DNA of 27,499 bases from Lachnospiraceae bacterium (GTDB lineage Bacteria > Bacillota > Clostridia > Lachnospirales > Lachnospiraceae): positions 1 through 27,499 of the forward strand of contig VSNO01000042.1 of the NCBI GenBank assembly GCA_009774375.1, read 5' to 3'. This document shows positions 6,734 through 14,300 of the stretch, one piece after another. Position 1 is the first letter of the stretch, and every line of letters starts with the position of its first letter. The notes beneath the pieces are model-generated. The model did not search any database and had not been told where the DNA came from. It saw only the letters and a program-made list of their open reading frames with translations. The position numbers were made by a program, and so were the translations under genes.

Positions 6734-9067
6734 CTAATCCTCCACAGGAGGTTCGGCGTCACCGCCGTTTCCCTGCTCCGGGACATCGCTGTCCTCTATA
6801 CTGTAATCCATCTCTGCCTTCTCCCCGGTCACAGGATCGATCAGCTCCCCTGTGTCGGGATCGACTATATAGAACGGCTTCACTTCGCCCGTTCCGCCGC
6901 CTCCGCTGTCGCCAGGCGATTCACCGTTTCCGCCTTCGCCGGCTTCCCCAGACTCACCGGATTCTCCGCTCTCACCGCCGGCAGCGGAATTTCCATTATT
7001 TCCAGCCTGCCCGCCGTCTCCGGTTTCACTGTCTCCGCCGGCGGCAGCATCACCCTGCACGATATTGCCAAGGATATTGTCCACTTCCTCCTGCTCCGCG
7101 ATCGTCATCGCCTCCGTCTTTGCGATATGCAGATAGGGAAGCACTTCCGTCAGGATGTTCTTGACGATTCCGGTCGCATAGGTCGCATGCGCCTGGTCTC
7201 TCACATTCGGTCTGTCGATCACACAGTAAATGACGATCTGCGGATCGTCCGCCGGCGCAAACCCCATGAACGAGACGACATAATTGGTCTTGTCACGCCC
7301 CGCCATCTCCGCAGTCCCTGTCTTGCCCCCGATCGCATAGCCTGCAGGGCGCGCTGACTTTCCGGTTCCCTCTGCCACAGTGGCGTAAAGATACTGTCTC
7401 ATCTGCTCTGATGTCGTTGCAGAGATCGTCTGTTTCAACACTCTGGGCTCGATGTTTTTGATCGTATCGCCATTGGAGTTTGTGATCTTACTGACCACAT
7501 GCGGTTCATAATAATATCCGCCATTTATAATAGAAGAAAAAGCTGTCACCATCTCGATCATAGTGACATTGTAGCCCTGCCCAAAGGAGGCTGTCGCAAG
7601 CTCTGCCGACCGCATTGAGTTCTCGTTATAAACCAGGGATGCTGTCCTCGCTTCCCCGGTAAGGTCTATATTCGTCTTCAGTCCGATATTAAATATCTGT
7701 TCGAACTGCAGGGTATTCTTCACGCCGAGCGCCTCACCCATTTTCATGAATGCCACATTGCATGACATTTCCAGGGCTCCACCCACATCGAGTGTACCGT
7801 GTCCGCCCCTGACATTGCACTTGATCTTGTGGTCTCCCACCTCAAGGAGTCCTCCGCAGTTGTAGGTCTCGTTGCCCACGATCCGCCCGGTCTCAAGCCC
7901 CGCCGCCAGCGTGATCGCCTTCGCTGTGGAGCCTGGCTCATAGGTATCCGATATACAGAAATTCCTCCACAGGGAATTCAGCGTATCATAGTATGTATCA
8001 TCCGCCTCCATCTGTGCGATCTGCTCCTCTGTATAATAGCCCGACAGATCCTTCGGATTGTTGAGGTCAAAGTCCGGATAACTCGCCATCGCCATGATCT
8101 CGCCGTTGTTACAGTTCTGGATAATGACACCGATATTGTAAGCGCCCTGCTCTTCCTCCCTGTACTCACCTGTGTGTTCCGCGTTGAACTGTTTGATATA
8201 TTTCTCGCAGATCGCCTGTATATTGGCATCGATCGTACTCACCAGCGTGCTTCCATCGACCGCCGCCACAGTCTTGCGCTCCAGGGTAGAGTCGTCATTC
8301 AAATATCCGTACTCCCTGCCGTTCGTTCCGTTGAGGATATCATTGTAGTACTCCTCCAGTCCGAACTGGCCGTTGTTGTCCGTGCCCGTGAAACCGATCA
8401 CGTCGCAGGCGAGCGTGTTGTTGGGATAACGCCTGATATATTCCTCCTCAAACCACACGCCGTTGATGATCCCCATTTTTTCCTTGCTCTTTGCGGCCGC
8501 CTCATTGTGCGTGTTCTTCCGTTCCAGGAACGGGCTCATCTCGTCATATGTGATCCTCTTCTTGAGGACATAGTACTGCGAATTGGGATTCTCGCTCACA
8601 TATTTCCGAAGTTCCGACAGGTTCAGCCCAAAACATTCAGAAAGCGCCGTGAGGGTGGGATCTTCATTCTTTTCGTCAGATAGCATGACTTTACAATCCA
8701 GGACGACATTGTACACTTTCTCGCTCGCCGCCAGGATCGTTCCATTGGCATCCAGGATACTCCCGCGCTTGAACGGCAGCGTCTTGGAATCATAGCGCTG
8801 CTGAGACAGGATCTTCTTCTGATAATCATTCTGATTGTCGCGCGCGAGAACGTAGAGACGCCCCCCCAATCCCGTAAAAGCCAGCAGGATGATCAGCATC
8901 ATCACTGCCAGCTTCATTGATTTTACTTTGTTTTGGCTTATCCTTTGTCTTCTCTGCCTTTTCCTGTCAGACCTGGTATTATGGCCTGATCCTGCAGCAG
9001 TCCTGCGTACACTGCTATTCCTGCTGACTGTATTGCTTCTGTTTCTATTTTTATTTCTTTCTGCCAT
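6734..9067 (-). CDS. ftsI: Class B penicillin-binding protein, FtsI/PBP2B-like, with Gly/Glu-rich tail
   Basis: This is a 777-residue septal-type D,D-transpeptidase. Order of parts: a highly basic, Asn/Arg/Ser-rich cytoplasmic tail (1-51), a membrane anchor (about 52-72), a dimerisation domain (FKRGSILDANGTILA), and a transpeptidase domain with STAK (Ser379), SCN (Ser435) and KTGTAE (Lys582). After the catalytic domain comes an unusual extension of about 100 residues, rich in Gly, Glu and Ser with repeated GES units, followed by DPDTGE and DPVTGE. It has no recognisable PASTA domain. The extension should lie outside the cell. The ATG at 9067 follows AGGGTG at good spacing; a TTG directly before it is less likely. 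Its place after ftsL fits the B. subtilis pbpB position. The upstream ftsL-like gene is a likely divisome partner. Confidence 0.9.
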   Translation of the reverse strand: MAERNKNRNRSNTVSRNSSVRRTAAGSGHNTRSDRKRQRRQRISQNKVKSMKLAVMMLIILLAFTGLGGRLYVLARDNQNDYQKKILSQQRYDSKTLPFKRGSILDANGTILAASEKVYNVVLDCKVMLSDEKNEDPTLTALSECFGLNLSELRKYVSENPNSQYYVLKKRITYDEMSPFLERKNTHNEAAAKSKEKMGIINGVWFEEEYIRRYPNNTLACDVIGFTGTDNNGQFGLEEYYNDILNGTNGREYGYLNDDSTLERKTVAAVDGSTLVSTIDANIQAICEKYIKQFNAEHTGEYREEEQGAYNIGVIIQNCNNGEIMAMASYPDFDLNNPKDLSGYYTEEQIAQMEADDTYYDTLNSLWRNFCISDTYEPGSTAKAITLAAGLETGRIVGNETYNCGGLLEVGDHKIKCNVRGGHGTLDVGGALEMSCNVAFMKMGEALGVKNTLQFEQIFNIGLKTNIDLTGEARTASLVYNENSMRSAELATASFGQGYNVTMIEMVTAFSSIINGGYYYEPHVVSKITNSNGDTIKNIEPRVLKQTISATTSEQMRQYLYATVAEGTGKSARPAGYAIGGKTGTAEMAGRDKTNYVVSFMGFAPADDPQIVIYCVIDRPNVRDQAHATYATGIVKNILTEVLPYLHIAKTEAMTIAEQEEVDNILGNIVQGDAAAGGDSETGDGGQAGNNGNSAAGGESGESGESGEAGEGGNGESPGDSGGGGTGEVKPFYIVDPDTGELIDPVTGEKAEMDYSIEDSDVPEQGNGGDAEPPVED

Positions 9068-9097
9068 CAAATCACCCTGTACTTATATTGCCGCCGG

Positions 9098-9601
9098 TCA
9101 CTCGGGTACTGCTCCGTACTGGCGGACATAATCGTTTCCCTCGCCGGTATACTCGACGACCTGCCCTTCCTTTGCATATTTCATGCCAAGCTCATTGACT
9201 GCAATGCGCTTGATCTCCTCCAGATCGACGCTGCTCATGATCTTCGTGTATGTCTCGTCATTGGCAAGCTTCATCTCGTAGAGCTGGCTTTCCAGCCTGG
9301 AAATAGTCGTGATATGGTTGGTGATATTGGACTGCAGGTTCACATAGCCCATCAGCACACTGCAGACGATCACAAATGCCACGACTGCCACTGCGATATA
9401 GCCCTTGTTCATGGGAACTGCCTTGACCCTGATCCCTGACCGAATCTGGTACAACGGTCTGTCATGTTCCTTTCTTGCAGATGCAGCATGCAGATTTCTG
9501 ACTGCGCTTCCTTCTATATAATGATAGTTCTGATCTGTATTGCGACTGCCTGTGCTTTGTCTGCCTGTGCTTGTCCTTGTCGTTGAATTGGCACGTCTCA
9601 T
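9098..9601 (-). CDS. ftsL: Cell division protein FtsL (FtsL/DivIC family)
   Basis: This is a small bitopic divisome protein of 167 residues. Residues 1-66 are a polar, basic, Ser/Thr/Arg-rich cytoplasmic part. About 67-87 form the single membrane segment. A heptad-like coiled coil follows (ISRLESQLYEMKLANDE), and then the family end motif VDLEEIKRIAVNELGMKYA...QVVEY. FtsL works with DivIC and FtsQ/DivIB to switch on septal synthesis. The ATG at 9601 has AAGGAAGGA eight bases upstream; an in-frame TTG at 9607 is the alternative. FtsL sequences are poorly conserved, so position between rsmH and the first PBP carries much of the call. The N-terminal part is longer than in many FtsL proteins. Confidence 0.85.
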   Translation of the reverse strand: MRRANSTTRTSTGRQSTGSRNTDQNYHYIEGSAVRNLHAASARKEHDRPLYQIRSGIRVKAVPMNKGYIAVAVVAFVIVCSVLMGYVNLQSNITNHITTISRLESQLYEMKLANDETYTKIMSSVDLEEIKRIAVNELGMKYAKEGQVVEYTGEGNDYVRQYGAVPE

Positions 9602-9640
9602 TTTCAATGTCCTTCCTTATTATAATAAAATGATCCATAG

Positions 9641-10582
9641 TCAGAATCTCTCAAAAACCCTGAGTTTTGCGCTCTTTGACCTTGGATTCTCCTCCATCTC
9701 CTCCTGCGTGGGCAGAATCGGCTTGCGGGATATCACTTTCCCGTACGGAATCTTCCCACAGACGCACACCGGAAACTCCGGCGGGCAGGTACATGGATTT
9801 TCCATCTCCCTGAAAAAATTCTTGACGATCCTGTCCTCCAGTGAATGAAAGGTGACGATGCACAATCTCCCCTCAGGATTTAGCAGGTCTATCAGATCCT
9901 GCAATGAGGATCTGAGCACATCAAGCTCATGATTGCACTCGATACGGATCGCCTGAAATGTTCTTTTGGAAGGATGTCCTCCCACTGCACGCATCTTTGC
10001 CGGAACCGCCGCCCTGATGATCTCATTTAACTCAAAAGTCGTCTCGACCGGCTTCTCCGCCCTCGCCTGCACGATATGCTTCGCGATATTTTTGGCAAAC
10101 TGATCCTCCCCGTAATCCCTGATGATCCGGTACAGCATCTGTTCATCATAATCATTCACGATGTCCCTCGCTGTCAGCTCCTGCCGCTGGTCCATGCGCA
10201 TATCAAGAGGTGTATCGTATTTGTAGGTAAATCCCCGCTCCACTGTGTCCAGCTGGTACGAGGACACACCAAGGTCAAGGACGATCCCATCTACATACTC
10301 CACGCCCTTTTCTCTCAGTGCCTCTTTTGCATTGCAATAATTATCTCTGATGATCGTAACTTTTTGTCCGAACTCCCCTAATCGTTTCCCGGCAGCCTCT
10401 ATGGCTGCACCATCCTGGTCTATCCCGTAGAGGCGGCCTTTGTCGTCCAGCCGCTTACATACCTCACAGGCATGTCCGCCGCCGCCAAGGGTACCGTCCA
10501 AATACACCCCCTGGGGCTTTACCTTCAGTGCATCGATCGTTTCATTCAGCAATACTGACGCATGTCTAAATTCCATCTCCAT
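9641..10582 (-). CDS. rsmH: 16S rRNA (cytosine1402-N4)-methyltransferase RsmH
   Basis: RsmH (MraW) uses S-adenosylmethionine to methylate N4 of C1402 in 16S rRNA. The protein has 313 residues, the normal size. Marks are FRHASVLLNETIDAL at the start, the SAM-binding GTLGGGGHA (30-38), GIDQD, LDLGVSSYQLD, RGFTYKYDTPLDMRMD, and the C-terminal FHSLEDRIVKNFF followed by the basic KSAKLRVFERF end. The frame is open for 20 more codons upstream, but the ATG at 10582 starts where the family starts and has AAAGGA nine bases before it. The gene lies 79 bases after mraZ and is the usual second gene of the dcw cluster. Confidence 0.96.
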   Translation of the reverse strand: MEMEFRHASVLLNETIDALKVKPQGVYLDGTLGGGGHACEVCKRLDDKGRLYGIDQDGAAIEAAGKRLGEFGQKVTIIRDNYCNAKEALREKGVEYVDGIVLDLGVSSYQLDTVERGFTYKYDTPLDMRMDQRQELTARDIVNDYDEQMLYRIIRDYGEDQFAKNIAKHIVQARAEKPVETTFELNEIIRAAVPAKMRAVGGHPSKRTFQAIRIECNHELDVLRSSLQDLIDLLNPEGRLCIVTFHSLEDRIVKNFFREMENPCTCPPEFPVCVCGKIPYGKVISRKPILPTQEEMEENPRSKSAKLRVFERF

Positions 10583-10607
10583 ATTCCAGTTTCCTTTCCG
10601 AGACTTT

Positions 10608-10654
10608 CTGGAGCGCAAACACGCCCCGGGAATCTGCTTCACAGCCTGCTCCAG
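10608..10654 (-). other. Possible RNA hairpin in the mraZ-rsmH gap
   Basis: CTGGAGC (10648-10654, read on the minus strand) pairs with GCTCCAG (10608-10614), a 7-bp stem enclosing a 33-base loop. No run of T follows it, so it is not an intrinsic terminator. It sits just upstream of the rsmH ribosome binding site and could be chance. Confidence 0.25.
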
Positions 10655-10661
10655 GGCATCA

Positions 10662-11093
10662 TCAGATCATCAGCCCAAGCTCAGACATGTGTTCTGCGAT
10701 ATCATCCATATCGTCGTACTCCGAAGTTTCCTCCCACCGTTCCCTGCTCCAGATCTCGATCCTCCCTCCAACTCCCGCGAGAACGACATCCTTATCCAGC
10801 GCTGCAAACTCCCTTAACACAGACGGTATCAGTATTCTTCCCTGCTTGTCCACCTCCACGCTGGCAGCGCCTGCGAGGAAAAAGCGGACAAATTTACGAG
10901 ATTCTTTGTTCATAAGCGGCAAAGCCTTCAGCTTTTCTTCAAAAGCGGACCACTCGGTGTTGTCATACACAAACAGACAGCCATCAAGCCCCTTCGTCAC
11001 CACGAAATCATCTCCCAAAACTTCGCGGAACTTCGAGGGAATAATCAGCCTGCCTTTCGTGTCTATCGTATGATTGTATTCACCCATGAACAT
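10662..11093 (-). CDS. mraZ: Transcriptional regulator MraZ
   Basis: MraZ is a DNA-binding protein with two AbrB-like (SpoVT-AbrB) half domains that forms ring oligomers and controls its own dcw operon. Both halves are visible: GEYNHTIDTKGRLIIPSKFRE at the N-terminus and VEVDKQGRILIPSVLREFA in the second half. Each carries the conserved D-x-(K)-GR-x-x-IP core. Length is 143 residues, as expected. I start at the ATG at 11093 (MFMGEYNH), with GGTGG seven bases upstream; the ATG at 11087 is also possible. The open frame further upstream runs into the repeat array and is unlikely to be translated. The four repeats directly upstream match its known binding site, so autoregulation is likely. Confidence 0.96.
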   Translation of the reverse strand: MFMGEYNHTIDTKGRLIIPSKFREVLGDDFVVTKGLDGCLFVYDNTEWSAFEEKLKALPLMNKESRKFVRFFLAGAASVEVDKQGRILIPSVLREFAALDKDVVLAGVGGRIEIWSRERWEETSEYDDMDDIAEHMSELGLMI

Positions 11094-11100
11094 CCAATCA

Positions 11101-11140
11101 CCACCACTTTGTACCACTTGGTTCCACTTTCTACCACTTT
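11101..11140 (-). promoter_or_regulatory. MraZ box: four 10-bp direct repeats
   Basis: On the minus strand four units follow one another without gap: AAAGTGGTAG, AAAGTGGAAC, CAAGTGGTAC and AAAGTGGTGG. The core AAGTGG is invariant and the period is exactly 10 bp, about one helical turn, so all cores face the same side. AAAGTGG-type repeats are the reported MraZ binding site in Mollicutes and Firmicutes. The array lies between the -10 box and the mraZ start codon, where a bound protein would hinder transcription start or escape. Confidence 0.85.
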
Positions 11141-11147
11141 CATATTC

Positions 11148-11176
11148 ATTTTACATGAAACATGCCAAAATAACAA
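11148..11176 (-). promoter_or_regulatory. Candidate sigma-A promoter of the dcw operon (mraZ)
   Basis: The minus strand shows TTGTTA (11171-11176), a 17-base spacer and TAAAAT (11148-11153). The MraZ repeats begin seven bases after the -10 box, so the start point would be about the first base of the array. An overlapping alternative, TTGAAT with TATTTT, also has a 17-base spacer but a poorer -10 box. Confidence 0.6.
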
Positions 11177-11225
11177 GCAGAACTTATGTATTCAATAGAC
11201 CTTACATTGTACTAAAAACGCTTAA

Positions 11226-11253
11226 ATCGCCCTGCTGCAGGCGGTATCGCCCT
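11226..11253 (-). repeat. Two direct copies of AGGGCGAT, 20-bp period
   Basis: AGGGCGAT occurs at 11246-11253 and again at 11226-11233 on the minus strand, with a centre-to-centre distance of exactly 20 bp (two helical turns). The palindrome-like CCTGCTGCAGG lies between and overlaps them. They sit between the polC terminator and the mraZ promoter, about 50 bp upstream of its -35 box. The role is unknown; a regulator site is one idea. Confidence 0.35.
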
Positions 11254-11261
11254 CCTTATAC

Positions 11262-11312
11262 AAATAAAAAATGGAAAAAATTCCCATATCTTAAAAGAAT
11301 TTTTTCCATTTT
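11262..11312 (-). terminator. Strong intrinsic terminator after polC
   Basis: A perfect 16-bp stem (11297-11312 with 11268-11283) encloses a 13-base loop. On the minus strand it ends in TTTTTTATTTG. It starts four bases after the polC stop codon. The stem is mostly A-T with a GG/CC core, but its length and the T-run make termination likely. It separates the deacetylase-to-polC gene train from the dcw operon promoter. Confidence 0.88.
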
Positions 11313-11316
11313 AATG

Positions 11317-14300
11317 TTATCCGACCAGGTCAAACAGGCTGATCTGATTGGACTCGGGTATGTCACCCAGCAGCCCCAGATCCGCCATCAGGTCGATCAC
11401 GGTCTTTGACACCTTCGTCCTGCTCCTGAAATCGTCTTTTGACAGGAACGGCCCGTCCTTTGCCGCCTCCATGACCGCGTCCGCAGCCTTCTCGCCAAGT
11501 CCCTCGATGCTGCTCAGCGACGGCATCACCTTGCCGTCCACGATCTGGAAGTTCCTCGAATGTGCCCTGAAAATGTCGATCGGCTCAAACTCAAACCCTC
11601 TCGCGTACATCTCCTGCACGATCCGCATATCCTTCAGCGCATCCTGCTCCTTGTTGGACAGGCTGTCGCCGCGCTTTCTGTACTCCGCCATGACGCGCTC
11701 CAGATGCTCCCGCCCCAGACACATCGTCTCATAGGAGAACGCCGAAGCCCTGATACTGAAAAACGCACAGTAGTACGCCAGCGGATAGTTGATCTTGCAG
11801 TACGCGATGCGCCAGCCCATCATGACATACGCCGCCGCGTGCGCCTTGGGGAACATATACTGGATCTTCTCGCATGACCACACATACCAGTCCGGCACGT
11901 CGTGGTCGAGCATGTCCTGCTTCCACTCCGCCCAATTGCCGCATTTTCCTTTTGCGACAGTGCCCTTTCGCACCGCCTCCATGATCTTGAAGGACTCCTC
12001 CGAGTCCAGTCCCATGCCGATCAGATAGGTCATGATATCATCGCGCGTGCAGATCGCCGTCGAGATCGTCGCCTTTCCCTCCTGGATCAGCGTCTGCGCA
12101 TTGCCAAGCCACACATCTGTTCCATGCGACAGACCGGAGATCCGGACCAGATCCGAGAAATATTTCGGCTGCGCGTCGATGACCATCTGCATCGCAAAAT
12201 CCGTGCCAAACTCCGGGATCCCGAGACACCCCAGCCTGCATCCGCCGATATCCTCCGACGTGATGCCAAGCGCCGACGTGTTCTGGAAGAGCGACATCAC
12301 CTCCCTGTCGTCGAGCGGTATGGTCGTCGGATCGATCCCGGTCAGATCCTGGAGCATACGGATCATCGTCGGATCGTCGTGTCCCAGAATGTCAAGCTTT
12401 AACAGGTTGTGATCGATCGAGTGATAGTCAAAGTGCGTTGTGACCGTGTCCGTCGTCATATCGTTTGCCGGGTGCTGCACCGGCGTGAAGGAATTGATCT
12501 CCTCCCCCACCGGCAGCACCACGATGCCGCCCGGATGCTGTCCCGTGGTGCGCCGCACGCCCACGCAGCCCTCCACGATGCGGTTGATCTCGCTCGTGCG
12601 CTTGTGCTTCCCGCGCTCCTCATAGTAGTTCCTGACATAGCCAAACGCCGTCTTGTCCGCCAGCGTGCCGATCGTCCCCGCACGGAATGTCTGCCCGTAT
12701 CCAAAGATCACTTCCGTATATTTGTGCGCCTTGCTCTGATACTCCCCGGAGAAATTCAGGTCGATATCCGGCTCCTTGTTTCCTTTGAACCCTAGGAACG
12801 TCTCGAACGGTATATCAAAACCGTCCTTGATCAGCTTCTCGCCGCAGACAGGACAATATTTGTCAGGCATATCACAGCCCGCCATGCCCGCAAACTTCCT
12901 GACATCCTCCGAATAAAAGTCGCTGTAGTGCCTGTTTTTGCAGTAATAGTGCGGACTTAACGGGTTCACCTCCGTGATCCCCGCCATCGTCGCCACAAAC
13001 GAGGATCCGACAGAGCCCCGCGAGCCGACCAGATAACCGTCCTCCACCGACTTCCAGACCAGCTTCTGCGCGATGATGTACATCACGGCAAACCCGTTGG
13101 AGATGATCGAGTTCAGCTCCCGCTTCAGCCGCGCCTCCACGATGTCGGGAAGCTCGTCCCCGTACATCTCGTGCGCCTTCCGGTAACAGATGTCCGTCAG
13201 CTGCTGGTCGCTGTTCTCGATGACCGGCGGGCACTTGTCCGGCCGCACCGGCGCGATCCGGTCGCACATGTCCGCGATCATGTTCGTGTTCGTGATAACG
13301 ATCTCCTCCGCCTTCTCGCTCCCGAGATAATAGGCGAACTCATCGAGCATCTCCTCCGTCGTGCGCAGATACAGCGGCGCCTGGTCGTCAGCATCCTTAA
13401 ACCCTTTTCCGGTCATGATGATCCGCCTGTAGACCTCGTCCTCCGGGTCCAGAAAGTGCACGTCACACGTGGCGACCACCGGCTTCTGAAACTGTTCCCC
13501 GAGCTTCACCACCCTCTTGTTCAGCGCGATCAGATCGTCCTCGGAGTTGACATCCCGGACCCGCTCCGACTCGATCATGAATTTGTTGTTGCCGATCGGC
13601 TGTATCTCCAGATAATCATAAAATTCCACGATGCGCGCGATCTGCTCCTCGCCCTGTCCGTCGAGCATGGCCCGGAACAGCTCCCCCGCCTCGCAGGCAC
13701 TGCCCAGAATCAGCCCCTCCCGATACTTCTGGATCAGGCTCTTCGGGATCAGCGGCCTCTTATAAAAGTACGTCAGATGCGACTCGGAGACCAGCCTGTA
13801 CAGATTGATCCGCCCTGTCTGGTTCTTTGCCAGTATGATAATATGGTATGAATGGAGCTTCCTGACCGCATCGACGCTCGCCTTGCCCAGCTCATTGAGC
13901 CCCTCGAGCGTATCCACGTCCTCCTTTTTCAGCATCTCGATAAATTTCAGGAAGATCTCGGCAGTGCACTCCGCATCATCGACTGCCCTGTGGTGGTTCT
14001 CGAGTGAGATCTTCAGCGTCTTTGCCACCGCATCCAGCGTGTACTTTGCCTGCCCCGTGAGCAGTGTCCGCGCGATACCGACAGTATCCACATACGTAAA
14101 GTCCACCGGGATATCCTGCCGCTTTGCGTTTTCCTTGATAAAACTCACATCAAAGTTTGCATTGTGTGCCACAAGCGCCGCATCGCCGACAAATTCCAGA
14201 AATTCAGGCAGTACTTTCTCGATCGTCCCGGCGTCGAGCACCATACTGTCATCGATGCCTGTCAGCTTCTCGATCTCGAACGGGATCGGCACCTGCGGGT

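Noticed and set aside
7799..8683. Plus-strand open frame (294 codons) opposite the FtsI-like PBP
   Set aside because: Same reason: the opposite strand carries a full, motif-rich PBP.
9619..9624. TATAAT on the minus strand just upstream of ftsL
   Set aside because: No -35 box lies 16-18 bases upstream and no TG extension is present; the region is simply AT-rich before the ribosome binding site.
10608..10654. Terminator between mraZ and rsmH
   Set aside because: The stem is short with a large loop and no T-run follows, so it is listed only as a possible hairpin.
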